Assembly (NCBI GenBank): GCA_041398225.1
Contig: JAWKVD010000016.1
Span: forward strand, 39,405 to 103,404
DNA from: JAWKVD01 sp041398225
GTDB taxonomy: Bacteria > Pseudomonadota > Alphaproteobacteria > Caulobacterales > Hyphomonadaceae
DNA length: 64,000 nt
Direction of reading: 5' to 3'
Shown: piece after piece, positions 42,034-50,990 of the stretch
Numbering within the stretch: the stretch's first letter is position 1
How the letters are laid out: every line of letters starts with the position of its first letter
Translations under genes and position numbers: made by a program
The notes under the pieces: generated by a model
What the model was told of the DNA's origin: nothing
Database searches by the model: none
The model's input: only the letters and a program-made list of their open reading frames with translations

Positions 42034-42626
42034 CGAACGACGCGGAAACCCGCTTCCCCCGCATCGATCTGACGAAGCGCAGATTCTGCGCGGGGAGCGT
42101 TTTCGCGCTCGGCGCCGTCGCCACGCACGCCTCTTTGGCCGCCGCGCAATCGACGTCGGATCGCCCGACGGCGATCACCTGGGACGATCTCTGGCCGGAG
42201 GGCGAAGACGACCGTCTCGAGGAGCTGTACGAGACCTACATGGCGGCGATAAGCGACGCCGGCGGGAACGCCATTGAAGAAGGCAGCGCCGCCGACAGCA
42301 TGATTCAGTTCGGCACCTTCAACACCGTCGAGAAGTTCAACGGCAAGCTCGTTAGAATTCCCGGCTACGTGGTTCCATTCGACTTCAACACCAAGGCCAG
42401 GCACGAGACTTTCCTGCTTGTGCCCTATTTCGGCGCATGCATACACACGCCCCCGCCGCCGCCCAACCAGATCATAAATGTGACGGCCAACCCCGCCGTG
42501 ACGATCAAGGACATGTGGGCGCCGGTGTGGGCCGAAGGCGTTCTCTCGACGAAGCGCACCGACAGCACGCTTGCCGACGCCGCCTACGGAATGGCGCTCA
42601 CCAGGATCGAGCCCTATGCGATTTGA
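42030..42626 (+). CDS. DUF3299 exported protein, zinc-locus component 3
   Basis: This 198-residue protein has a Tat-like signal (TKRRFCAGSVFALGA, ending LAAAQ) and a DUF3299 domain: ITWDDLWPEGEDDRLEEL, IQFGTFNTVEKFNGKLV, VVPFDFNTKARHETFLLVPYFGACIHTPPPPPNQ. The start overlaps the MerC stop (ATGA), so the two are coupled. It resembles component 1 in the EELYETYMAAI stretch more than component 2. The role is unknown; the third DUF3299 copy suggests sub-functionalisation. Confidence 0.82.
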   Translation: MTNDAETRFPRIDLTKRRFCAGSVFALGAVATHASLAAAQSTSDRPTAITWDDLWPEGEDDRLEELYETYMAAISDAGGNAIEEGSAADSMIQFGTFNTVEKFNGKLVRIPGYVVPFDFNTKARHETFLLVPYFGACIHTPPPPPNQIINVTANPAVTIKDMWAPVWAEGVLSTKRTDSTLADAAYGMALTRIEPYAI

Positions 42627-42640
42627 GGACGCCCGCTCCG

Positions 42641-45600
42641 TTACATCGGACAGCTGAAGGGCGATGAACCGCCGGCCATTCCCACCACATTCTCGGCGGT
42701 GGTGAAGACGGTGACCGCGCGCGAGGCGATCTTGCCGGCGCCGGAGAACACCGCGAGCACCAGACTCTTGTCGATCTCGCACGCCATGTTCGCGAGCGCG
42801 CGCTTCAGCGCGGGCTCAATGCCGCTTGCATCCATCAGAATGATGCTCATCGTCACCGCCGCGTACATCCGCGCCAGATTCTGCCCATAGACCGCGACGA
42901 TGCCGAGCGCGAACCCGCCGATCGGATTGAGCCCCACCGCCAGATCGACCGCCGTCATCAGCAGGTTCATCATCGAAATGACGCGATCAAGCTCTTCGAG
43001 CTGCTTCTGGATGTGAGCGGCGTACTCGCCGCCCCCGCTTCCGTCCGGCAGCAGGGCGTAGATCTCGCCCGTCTCGCGGGAGATCGCCCAGCACGCCTGC
43101 GTTGACCCGTCTTCAGCCCCGACCAGAATAACGCCCGGATGCGGAATGATCTCGCGTTGGGCGCGCAGGAAAGCGTCCCAGGCGCGGATCGCATCAGGAT
43201 CGAGTCCGCGTTCGCGAAAGCGAGCCACATCGACGATCGCGAGCGGTTTGTCCGCCAGAACCGACTGCGTGCTGACCGGGAACAGCATTCCTTCCGCCGC
43301 CGCCAGCGACAAGGAGGTTTCAAACGCCCGCTCGATCAGGACCGACCTGTCCGAACTGAGCACGCACGCGCGGCTGACGGGCATGATGTCGATACGGCTG
43401 AGAACGCGATCCGAGTTGATGACCGGACGAGCGGAGAACAGGATGCAGCGCATGCCCTGCTCGGCGAATGCGAAGTCCGCTCCCGACATCCGTCCCGAAC
43501 GCGACATCAACGTCGCGAGTTCTCCGGGCAAGACCTGAATCCCCGCGTCCAGCGCATCGATCATTTCGCCCACATCGGCATCGGCCTTGCCGACCGCGCG
43601 ATCGAGCGTCTCGACGGACAGCTTCGCGGACAGGAAGTCATCCAGAACGGTGGACAGAGACGGCGGCGGCCCCTCAAGCGAGACCACGAATGTGCCGAAC
43701 ATGGCGCCTTGCACGTCGTCGAGCTGCGCCTGACGGACTTCGTCGGCGCCGTCCTGCCCCGCGAGAACACGCGTCATCTCACGCCCGCCGACATTCACCG
43801 TCAGCATGAGGGACGCCAGCTTGCGCCCGCGCACGGCGTCGGCGCGCGCCGTGTAAACTGTCGAGCCCTGCGCCGACCCGATGGTCGCCGCTGCGGTTCG
43901 TTCACCCGGCTCGCCGCCGATGACGCGGTAGGACAGCACATAGGGTAGATTGGACCCTTCCGTGTTGAGGAATGTCCGGATCACTTCCTCGGCAGCGCGT
44001 GTATCGTCATCCGATACGTCCACCGCCTCGCCGCCCGTGGCGCTGGCCATCGCGTCGAAAATGTTGGCGGCGCCATACCGCTCGCGCTTCTCCGCGAGGT
44101 CGCCCCGGACATTGAGGATAATCGCCTTCGGACCGGCCGCCAGCACAGCGAGATCCGCTTCGGTCGGCCTGCGCCCGTCGAGGTCGCCGTCCGTCGCATA
44201 GACGATCAGGTCGTAGGGCGCGCGCGCCGCCTTGAGCAATTGTTCCCAGAGATTGGAATCCGTCTTTTGCATCGACACCTTCGCCGCCGGATGCACGGCC
44301 TTGGCGATGACATCCACCCGGTCCGCGAGCGCCTGCATCGCCGGACCATTGCCCAGGAAGGCTCTCGGCATCGAGAACGAGGAATCAGCCAAAAACAGAA
44401 TGCGCGGGGCGCGATCGCGGGATCGCAGCATGCAATGCACGGCTTCGCCCTCGTCCTTGAATGCGAAGTCCGCGGCGCTCAACGCGTCGACGATCCGGCC
44501 CTCGGCGTCACGCGGACGCAAGCGGATCGTCATGTCCGGATATGTCGAAGCGTCCGCCTCAACCTCGATCGAGGTGACCTTGCCGGCGTTTCCGGACGGC
44601 GATCCGTCGCCGAGATTGTCTCCGTTCAACAGCACGTCGCCGCTATCCGCAAGCGCGATGCGGTCGCCTTCAAGCGTGACGCTCTCTCCCATGATCATGG
44701 CGCGCTCGGGCGGCGGACCGTCCTCGTCCAGCGCCTGGATCGCAAGGACCGGCGTAAACGCCCTGAGATCGCCGATGCGCGAGGCCAGAACGCCCAGCGT
44801 CTCGCCGAACGGCTTGAAGCCGATGCGAACCTGCCGCCCCGCCACATCGTCCGCCGTCCAATCCGCACGCGCCAGTTCGAACGGCTCATCGGCGTCATCG
44901 GTCGTGGTCGCGCTCAGGCGGATCGACACGGGCAACATGCCTTCCGGCGCGCTGGCAGGATACTCCCGCACGGTCTCGCCGAGAGCCGTCAGCTCGGCGC
45001 CGGGCCGAACCGGATCGGCATAGACAGGGCCGCGCTCAGCGTCTGCGATCTTCACCACGGGCACACGCCCATAGGGCCTGTCGTCGAAGGCGTGACGACC
45101 GACCCGGTCCAGTTCATCCTGCCCGACAATGCCGCGAAGCTGCTCCGACAAGGCCGCGACGCGACCTTCCGCCTCGCCGACATTCATCACCCTGGCCTCC
45201 GGTGAAGGCGCCCCCAACCGCCGCCGCCAGTCGTCCAGCTGGTCTTTGCTCACCGGCGGATCGAAGACCTGCTCGGTCTCGCGAAAGAAAAGGCCCGGCG
45301 TTTCGGCGCGGGTCGGACCGTCGATCTCCACGACCTCCGCCTCGCGGCCTGTCTGGCGGATCATCTCCGCGAGAATCTCGGCCTTCTCGCGCGCCGTGCC
45401 GGCGCCGGCGCGCAGCGCCGCACGCCGCCCCCAACGCACGGCGCCGCCGAGCACAAAGCGTTCGCCATGCCCGGACACGAGACGGATCTCGTCGCGCACA
45501 AAGCGATGCATGGCCGCGATATCGCCGGCCTCCACAAGCGCCCGGGCGCGGCCCGCCGCATGGTCCGGGCTTTTGCGAAGCGCCGCCTGCAGTTCGCGCC

Positions 45601-45748
45601 ACACGGCATAGGGTCCCGGCTCGCTCTTGGCGGACGACGGGCGCGCGCAAGCGCCAAGCAGCGGCGCCCCGCCCCCGAGGATCAGCGTCGCGACGCCGGC
45701 CTTCCATGAAGCGCCGAGCACGGCGCGGCGGGAGATGTGGTCGTCCAT
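42641..45748 (-). CDS. Large Tat lipoprotein with degenerate transglutaminase-like and VWA-like domains
   Basis: This protein of about 1035 residues has a Tat-like signal (ISRRAVLGAS) and a lipobox (LLGAC, Cys34). About 80-141 resembles a transglutaminase-like fold (MHRFVRDEIRL, TAREKAEILAEMIRQTGREAEVVE) with the catalytic Cys position replaced by Ala/Thr. A VWA-like domain starts at about 448 (RILFLADSSFSM, a DxSxS metal site at 455-459) and runs to about 600. The C-terminal third has hydrophobic segments (IGGFALGIVAVYG). Start 45748 has AGGA eight bases upstream; the longer frame from 45835 lacks the signal at its start. It probably senses or scaffolds in the envelope. Confidence 0.72.
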   Translation of the reverse strand: MDDHISRRAVLGASWKAGVATLILGGGAPLLGACARPSSAKSEPGPYAVWRELQAALRKSPDHAAGRARALVEAGDIAAMHRFVRDEIRLVSGHGERFVLGGAVRWGRRAALRAGAGTAREKAEILAEMIRQTGREAEVVEIDGPTRAETPGLFFRETEQVFDPPVSKDQLDDWRRRLGAPSPEARVMNVGEAEGRVAALSEQLRGIVGQDELDRVGRHAFDDRPYGRVPVVKIADAERGPVYADPVRPGAELTALGETVREYPASAPEGMLPVSIRLSATTTDDADEPFELARADWTADDVAGRQVRIGFKPFGETLGVLASRIGDLRAFTPVLAIQALDEDGPPPERAMIMGESVTLEGDRIALADSGDVLLNGDNLGDGSPSGNAGKVTSIEVEADASTYPDMTIRLRPRDAEGRIVDALSAADFAFKDEGEAVHCMLRSRDRAPRILFLADSSFSMPRAFLGNGPAMQALADRVDVIAKAVHPAAKVSMQKTDSNLWEQLLKAARAPYDLIVYATDGDLDGRRPTEADLAVLAAGPKAIILNVRGDLAEKRERYGAANIFDAMASATGGEAVDVSDDDTRAAEEVIRTFLNTEGSNLPYVLSYRVIGGEPGERTAAATIGSAQGSTVYTARADAVRGRKLASLMLTVNVGGREMTRVLAGQDGADEVRQAQLDDVQGAMFGTFVVSLEGPPPSLSTVLDDFLSAKLSVETLDRAVGKADADVGEMIDALDAGIQVLPGELATLMSRSGRMSGADFAFAEQGMRCILFSARPVINSDRVLSRIDIMPVSRACVLSSDRSVLIERAFETSLSLAAAEGMLFPVSTQSVLADKPLAIVDVARFRERGLDPDAIRAWDAFLRAQREIIPHPGVILVGAEDGSTQACWAISRETGEIYALLPDGSGGGEYAAHIQKQLEELDRVISMMNLLMTAVDLAVGLNPIGGFALGIVAVYGQNLARMYAAVTMSIILMDASGIEPALKRALANMACEIDKSLVLAVFSGAGKIASRAVTVFTTAENVVGMAGGSSPFSCPM

Positions 45749-45801
45749 GTTCGCTTCCTGACTATGCCAGACCTGCTTCCCTGCCTCGTCCGTCGGCGCC
45801 C

Positions 45802-46266
45802 CTATCGCTTCGGACAGGCCCGTGCGGTGTCCCATGCGAGGCCGTCTTCCATCAGCTGCCCGTTGCGGATCTCTTCGAGGGCCATGGGATCGGACAGCAT
45901 CTCATTGAGGCTCTCCTGGATGAGCTGCATGTCGCCGGGCGTGTAGGCGGCGAAACCCTTCATGTAGCGATCGCGCACGGCCTGATCGGTCGGCCTCGGA
46001 GCCCGGCAGACATACCACTCGACCCCGCACACCAGATCGCATCGAGACGTCCAGCTTTCCGCGCGGGCGCTGCAGCTGCAATCGCAGGCGCCGCCGGCAA
46101 GCGCACGAGACCGTTCCTCCCGCGTGACGCAGGCGCCGCGTTGCGGAGGATCGCCAAGGGCGCCGTTCGACGACTGCGCCTCCGCCGCCGGACCGCCGAC
46201 AAGAACGACGGCGCCGAACACCAGCGCTACGGTCAGACCGCCAAGAGACAGGCCGCGCGCGATCAC
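45802..46266 (-). CDS. Small Cys-rich exported protein
   Basis: This 154-residue protein has a signal peptide (about 1-30, AAEAQSS) and eight Cys, most in a cluster (GACDCSCSARAESWTSRCDLVCGVEWYVC). The start is a GTG whose bases overlap the TGA of the preceding gene (GTGA), which argues for coupled expression. The C-terminal half is helical (MQLIQESLNEMLSDPMALEEI). I do not recognise a family. It is the middle gene of a three-gene minus-strand operon. Confidence 0.65.
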   Translation of the reverse strand: MIARGLSLGGLTVALVFGAVVLVGGPAAEAQSSNGALGDPPQRGACVTREERSRALAGGACDCSCSARAESWTSRCDLVCGVEWYVCRAPRPTDQAVRDRYMKGFAAYTPGDMQLIQESLNEMLSDPMALEEIRNGQLMEDGLAWDTARACPKR

Positions 46267-46763
46267 GGCTCGCTGGCGACGAGGCTGATCCGCACCTCTC
46301 GTCCACGACCGTTCTCGACCATGTAAATTGTGCAGGACTCGAAGCCATGCCCCTCGAAGACGACAAGGTCGCCGCTCGGCGTCCGGTCTGCGGGCGTCAC
46401 CTCGTAACCGGCCGTGGCGAGGCGGTCGCGGTATTCCTTGACCAGTTCATCGGTTGAAAGGGCCGAGACGCCGTTGAGGAGATAGTTTCGACCGCCGACC
46501 TTCTGCGCCTGAACCGCCTGAAAATCGTCCGGCAACCAGATATCCTTGGGAAGCCAGGCCGGAATGGCGACCCCGCCGCCCGGGGCGTCTGCCTTCGCGC
46601 GCTCGCCGCTGCGTAGACTCTTGAGGCGGTCGCTGGCGTGCGCCAGTTCGGACTTCGCCTTCTCCGCCACTTCATGGGCTTTTGCGGAATCCGGCTTGTC
46701 GCATCCCGCCAGACCTGCGGACAGCAAACCGATCGACGTCGCCAGCAGTAGTACGCGGCACAT
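46263..46763 (-). CDS. Exported lipoprotein with a small alpha/beta domain
   Basis: This protein of 166 residues has a lipobox (SAGLAGC) and a short coiled coil (about 28-55, EVAEKAKSELAHASDRLKS). The C-terminal domain (about 65-166) contains AWLPKDIWLPDDF and YRDRLATAGYEVTP, then strands ending VRISLVASEP. The same layout is found in the proteins at 47020 and 51707, so these appear to be distant paralogs. Start 46763 has GGGAG six bases upstream. The long upstream open frame is unlikely to be coding. Confidence 0.7.
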   Translation of the reverse strand: MCRVLLLATSIGLLSAGLAGCDKPDSAKAHEVAEKAKSELAHASDRLKSLRSGERAKADAPGGGVAIPAWLPKDIWLPDDFQAVQAQKVGGRNYLLNGVSALSTDELVKEYRDRLATAGYEVTPADRTPSGDLVVFEGHGFESCTIYMVENGRGREVRISLVASEP

Positions 46764-47019
46764 ATGAACTCCCGACTTGGTCCTGGCCAATCTGGCGACA
46801 TCCTCCGGTTGAGAGACCCCGCAACCGCGGGCCGCCCGGGATGGCGATAGCCGCCCCGAAACGTCCCACACCGACCCCGCCGTGAACGGAGCCTCCCTGC
46901 TCTCCAATACGCAGCGCACCGCCGATCCCCGCCAAACTTTTTGGCGGATGAACGTCGCGCGCGACGTTTCAGGGATTGGCCCCTTTCGGGATTGGTCCCC
47001 GTAACGATCGGAGAAACCC

Positions 47020-47469
47020 ATGACAGCCGCATCGAGAAAGACGCGCGTCTCACCCATGACGCTTGGCCTCGCCACGATCCTGCTGCTTGGCGGCTGCGGT
47101 CCGACAAACGCCGAACAGCCGCCGACCGGTGCCGGAGAGTCGACGTCCGGCCAGGCGGACTGCCTCACCTTGCTGCCGGAGGACCTCCCCGTTCCCCGCA
47201 AACTGTCCATTTCGTCCTGCAACACGGCAGGGAAGATGACGGGCCTGCACGGGAAAGCGCCGCTTCCCAAGGATGTCGATCAGGCCTTCGCGGAGCTCAA
47301 GGCGCGTTTCAAAGACGGCGGCTTCACCGTTTACGACAACTCGCACAATGACATCCGCAGCCTCATCTTTGGCGGAACGGACCGTCGCAAAGGCGAACTT
47401 CAGATGAGGCCCAAGGATGGCGCGCTCTCGGTCTCGATCAATCTCTACCCCGCCAAGATGAAAGACTAG
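47020..47469 (+). CDS. Small exported lipoprotein, related domain
   Basis: This 149-residue protein has a lipobox (LLLGGC) and one Cys pair (DCLTLLP, SISSCN). The mature part reads LPEDLPVPRKL, then FAELKARFKDGGFTVYDN, then strands ending LSVSINLYPAK. This pattern matches the proteins at 46263 and 51707. An upstream in-frame TTG/ATG choice is possible, but 47020 gives a sensible signal sequence. It is divergent from the lipoprotein gene at 46763 and convergent with the kinase gene, so it is probably its own unit. Confidence 0.65.
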   Translation: MTAASRKTRVSPMTLGLATILLLGGCGPTNAEQPPTGAGESTSGQADCLTLLPEDLPVPRKLSISSCNTAGKMTGLHGKAPLPKDVDQAFAELKARFKDGGFTVYDNSHNDIRSLIFGGTDRRKGELQMRPKDGALSVSINLYPAKMKD

Positions 47470-47479
47470 CTCGGGGCGA

Positions 47480-50083
47480 TCAAGGCGAGGACGGCGGACC
47501 CAGCGCATTCGCCCCGTCCCGACATCGACGAACATATCGTTCGGGCGTCTCCGGATGCAGCGCCAGCGCCGTCAGCGCCGGCGTCAACTCGGCTCGTGCG
47601 CCGGCGCGGTCGCCCTGCCCAAGGCGCGCAAGACCGATCCGGCACCGTGCGACCGCTGTTGCGAAATGGCCGTCCGGCAGCTGTTCGCTCAACACCGCAA
47701 AGGCGCGGCGCGCGTCCAGCTCGGCGGCCTTGTACCTACGAAGATCAAGCAACACGCCCGAACGCGTAAGCGCCGGGAAGACGCGCGCCGGATAATTCTC
47801 CGGCAGCCGCTGCGCATAGATCGCCTCCGCCCGCGCAAGCGAGACCAGCGCCGCCTCCAGCTGGCCGGCTTCAGCTTGCGTCGCCGCCAGATTCTGCAAC
47901 ACGTCTCCGACCCCGCGAGAATCGGAGCCCTCCAGTCGAATACGTATCGCGAGGACATCCTCCAGCGCATCGATCGCTTCGCTCTGCCGGCCAGCTTCGG
48001 ACAATGCGACCGCCAGATTGTTGCGGTGCGAGAGAGTTGAGGCGTTGTCGGCGCCGAACGCCGCCTCCGATATCTTCAAGGCACGCTCGTGCACCGCGAT
48101 CGCTTCCGTCGTCTTGCCGCGATCGACCAGTATGCGGCCAAGATCGGACAGGCTGAGCGCCAGACGTGGATGATCCGCGCCATACCCTTCTTCGGCCAGC
48201 GCGACCGCTTTCCGGGCTTCCGCCTCGGCGTCTTCTGAATCGCCAAGCTCGTTTAACGCGCGCGCCAGTCCGTCGCGCGCCTCGATCTCGCCATTGAGCG
48301 AGCCGGCCGCCACGGCGCGCGGCAGGGCCTGCCTGAACGCATCCCGCTGCTTCGCCCAATCGCCGTCATACGACCAAGCGGCCATCAGGAACACGTCGAG
48401 CGCCTCGGCGTCGGCCTCCGCCGCCAGGTTCGCCAAGACGAGCGCCTGTTCAACGTCTTTGGCGCCTTCGTCTTCCCTGCCCAGCTTGAGCGCAAGCGTT
48501 CCGCGATACGCCAGCGCCGCCGCATACGCGCTGGAAGCGCGGTCGTCGCTGGCGCCAAGAATCGAAACGGCTTCGTTCGCCAGATCGAAAGCGCCGGCCA
48601 CATCCCCCGATCGTTCCTTTGCGCGCGCGCCCCAGCCGATCAGCTCCGCCTGCAGCGCGGGATCGTCGGGGAGACGCTCGCGAACGTCGGTCAGTGTGGG
48701 ATCGACGAGAGCGGACAAGCCCTCGCCCGTCGAAGCGACGCCGTCGGACTCCAGCGGATCGAATCTGCGGAAGAGGCTCAACAGGACGCTTCGGCCGCGA
48801 TCGGCGCGATCCGCCGCCATGACGGCGGCGGCGCGCTGCGCCTCCATCGCGCGAGCATGAACGGACAGCATCACGCCCCATCCCGCAATCCCGGCAAGAA
48901 GCATCGCCGCCAGGGCGGACGAGACCTTGTTGCGCCGTACAAGCCGTATCGCCGCTTCGACAGGGGCGTCCGGCCGAGCGCGCGTGGCGCGGCCATCCGC
49001 CAGCCGCCTGAGATCGTTGGCGAACCCCTCTGCGGTTGCGTACCGTTCGTGCGGCGCTTCAGCCGTCGCCTTGCCCACGACCGCGCCTAAATCCGCCGAA
49101 GGCGTACCAGCGAGATCGTGGGTGATGTCGGACAGCACACGCCCAAGCTGATAGATGTCGCTGGCGACACCCACCTCTTCCAGTCGCCGCTGTTCCGGCG
49201 AAGCGTATTCCGGCGTCATCGCGACGCCGTCGGCGCCCTCGCCCGTTTCCAGAAATCCCGACACGCCAAAATCCAGAAGGCGCGCGCGGCCATCGTCCGA
49301 AACGACGATGTTCTCCGGCTTGATGTCGCGGTGCACGATAAGCTTGGAATGCGCCGCCTGCACCGCGTCGGCGACATCGGCGACGAGCAGGAGGCGGGCG
49401 CGAAGGTCCAACCCGGCAGCCTGAACGAATTCCGTGATCGAGCGTCCGGGCGCCAGGTCCATGGCCAGCCACGGAGCGCCGGTGGCGGTCTCGCCGCCAT
49501 CGAGAATGCGAACAATGCCTGGATGATCCAGCGTGGAGAGAATTTTGCGCTCTCGAATGAAGTGGCGGATGGCGTCGCCATTGCGCAGATCGTTGCGAAG
49601 AACCTTGAGCGCAACGAGATGATCGTAGCGCCCGTCGTCCCGCTTCGCCTCGTAGACGACCGATAGGCCGCCTGATCCGATCCGGCGGAGGATACGCCAT
49701 GGCCCGTAGCGGCCGTCGATTCTGGGATCCGCCGAGCCCGCGTCGTCATCGTCCGAGAGGTCGCCGAGCGCCCGGTCGCGCAGCGCCTGCAATCGTTCGA
49801 ACGGCGAGCGGCTTGCCTGCTCCAGCTTCAAAAGGGCGGACGCGCGCGCGAGCAGATCCGGCGCATCGGACAACTCGTCTTTCAGCCATTGCAGACGCAT
49901 GTTCTCGGGCAGCCCGAGAGCTTCCGAAAACGCCGCATCGACGCGGCTCCATCGTGTTGCATCCAGACCGTTCAAGGCGCGTCTTACCTGATCCCTCGAA
50001 GTTCGAACCGCCGCGAGCCTGCGCTCTCGTGAACCCCAACGCGGGTCCCTCACACACTCAGCCGGCTGTCGAGACCTGCTCAA
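47480..50083 (-). CDS. Membrane Ser/Thr protein kinase with TPR-rich C-terminus
   Basis: The protein has about 867 residues. The kinase domain is at about 128-370: glycine loop RIGSGGLSVVYEA, K160 (ALK), HRD 251-253 (HRDIKPEN), DFG 271-273 and an activation-loop PEYASPEQ. A TM segment lies at about 387-408, followed by TPR repeats to the end (GRILVDRGKTTEAIAVHERALK is typical). The N-terminal DATRWSRVDAAFSEALGLP resembles the leader of kinase genes paired with ECF sigma factors. The true start may be a downstream TTG/GTG (near the RALNGLDA codons) rather than 50083. Confidence 0.87.
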   Translation of the reverse strand: MSRSRQPAECVRDPRWGSRERRLAAVRTSRDQVRRALNGLDATRWSRVDAAFSEALGLPENMRLQWLKDELSDAPDLLARASALLKLEQASRSPFERLQALRDRALGDLSDDDDAGSADPRIDGRYGPWRILRRIGSGGLSVVYEAKRDDGRYDHLVALKVLRNDLRNGDAIRHFIRERKILSTLDHPGIVRILDGGETATGAPWLAMDLAPGRSITEFVQAAGLDLRARLLLVADVADAVQAAHSKLIVHRDIKPENIVVSDDGRARLLDFGVSGFLETGEGADGVAMTPEYASPEQRRLEEVGVASDIYQLGRVLSDITHDLAGTPSADLGAVVGKATAEAPHERYATAEGFANDLRRLADGRATRARPDAPVEAAIRLVRRNKVSSALAAMLLAGIAGWGVMLSVHARAMEAQRAAAVMAADRADRGRSVLLSLFRRFDPLESDGVASTGEGLSALVDPTLTDVRERLPDDPALQAELIGWGARAKERSGDVAGAFDLANEAVSILGASDDRASSAYAAALAYRGTLALKLGREDEGAKDVEQALVLANLAAEADAEALDVFLMAAWSYDGDWAKQRDAFRQALPRAVAAGSLNGEIEARDGLARALNELGDSEDAEAEARKAVALAEEGYGADHPRLALSLSDLGRILVDRGKTTEAIAVHERALKISEAAFGADNASTLSHRNNLAVALSEAGRQSEAIDALEDVLAIRIRLEGSDSRGVGDVLQNLAATQAEAGQLEAALVSLARAEAIYAQRLPENYPARVFPALTRSGVLLDLRRYKAAELDARRAFAVLSEQLPDGHFATAVARCRIGLARLGQGDRAGARAELTPALTALALHPETPERYVRRCRDGANALGPPSSP

Positions 50084-50200
50084 ACATCCCTAACGCAACA
50101 CGTCGATGCGGTCCGCCAACCGGCTCGATTGGCGGACTGTTCGCGCCGGCTGCGTTTTATCCCGTGGTCGCTCGAAAAACAGCATGGATGGAGACCTATC

Positions 50201-50974
50201 ATGACACCCCATAGAATGGCGCTTCTGAGCTTCACGGGCCTGGTTGCGGTCGCCGGCGCGCCGGCCTGGTCCCAGGAGATCGCCGTTCTGGGCCCGCCCA
50301 CGCAAGCCTATGAGGGCCAGCGCACCATCGTGACGCCCGATGTCAGCCTCGTTCAATCCGTGCATTCCAAGCCCGGCAAGAACCGGACTGAATCCACCAT
50401 CAGCGGTCAGAGCGTGATCCAGATCTGGCGCGACGATTACAAGAAACTGTGGTCGATCTCTCCCAATGAGGGCTTCGCCATGGAAATCCCGTACGGCTCC
50501 GACCAGGCGCGCAACCCGATCGGCGTTCCCGACGAGGAAACCGCGCTTCTCGAGAAACGTTTCATCGGGCGCGAGACCGTCAACGGCGTAGCGACCGAAC
50601 ACTACTACATGCGCGCGACGCTCTCCGGCGGCGGGTCGACGACCGGCGATGTCTGGGCCACCCCCAGCCGGATCACCGTGCGCATGCGCATGACGCAAAC
50701 CGAGCCGGGGTCGGCCCCGCAACAGATCGCGTACGATCTCACCAATCTCAAGATCGCCGACCAGCCGGACGCCCTGTTCGAAGTGCCCGCGGGATACCAG
50801 GTGATGTCTCTTGGCGCGGGCGGCGTTCCCTCCGTGGTGAACGGGGTGGGCGGATATGTCGGCGACGTGGCGACGGACACGGCGACGGAAGCCAGAAACG
50901 AGGCCGACCGTCAGGTGAGAAACAAGGCCAAGGACGAAGCCCGGAAAGCCGTCCGCAAAATCCTGCGGTGGTGA
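50201..50974 (+). CDS. Exported protein, possibly DUF4412-like
   Basis: This 257-residue protein has a signal peptide (about 1-24, PAWSQEI). The body is beta-rich (TESTISGQSVIQIWRDDYKKLWSI, ETVNGVATEHYYMRATLSGG, TDVWATPS-type turns) and the C-terminal 40 residues are a charged helix (ATEARNEADRQVRNKAKDEARKAVRKI). It has the look of DUF4412 or lipoprotein-carrier-like proteins, but I cannot assign it firmly. Start 50201 has GGAG seven bases upstream. It lies between the kinase and the ECF sigma gene and is convergent with the latter. Confidence 0.7.
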   Translation: MTPHRMALLSFTGLVAVAGAPAWSQEIAVLGPPTQAYEGQRTIVTPDVSLVQSVHSKPGKNRTESTISGQSVIQIWRDDYKKLWSISPNEGFAMEIPYGSDQARNPIGVPDEETALLEKRFIGRETVNGVATEHYYMRATLSGGGSTTGDVWATPSRITVRMRMTQTEPGSAPQQIAYDLTNLKIADQPDALFEVPAGYQVMSLGAGGVPSVVNGVGGYVGDVATDTATEARNEADRQVRNKAKDEARKAVRKILRW

Positions 50975-50990
50975 GCCTTTCGAACGCGAT

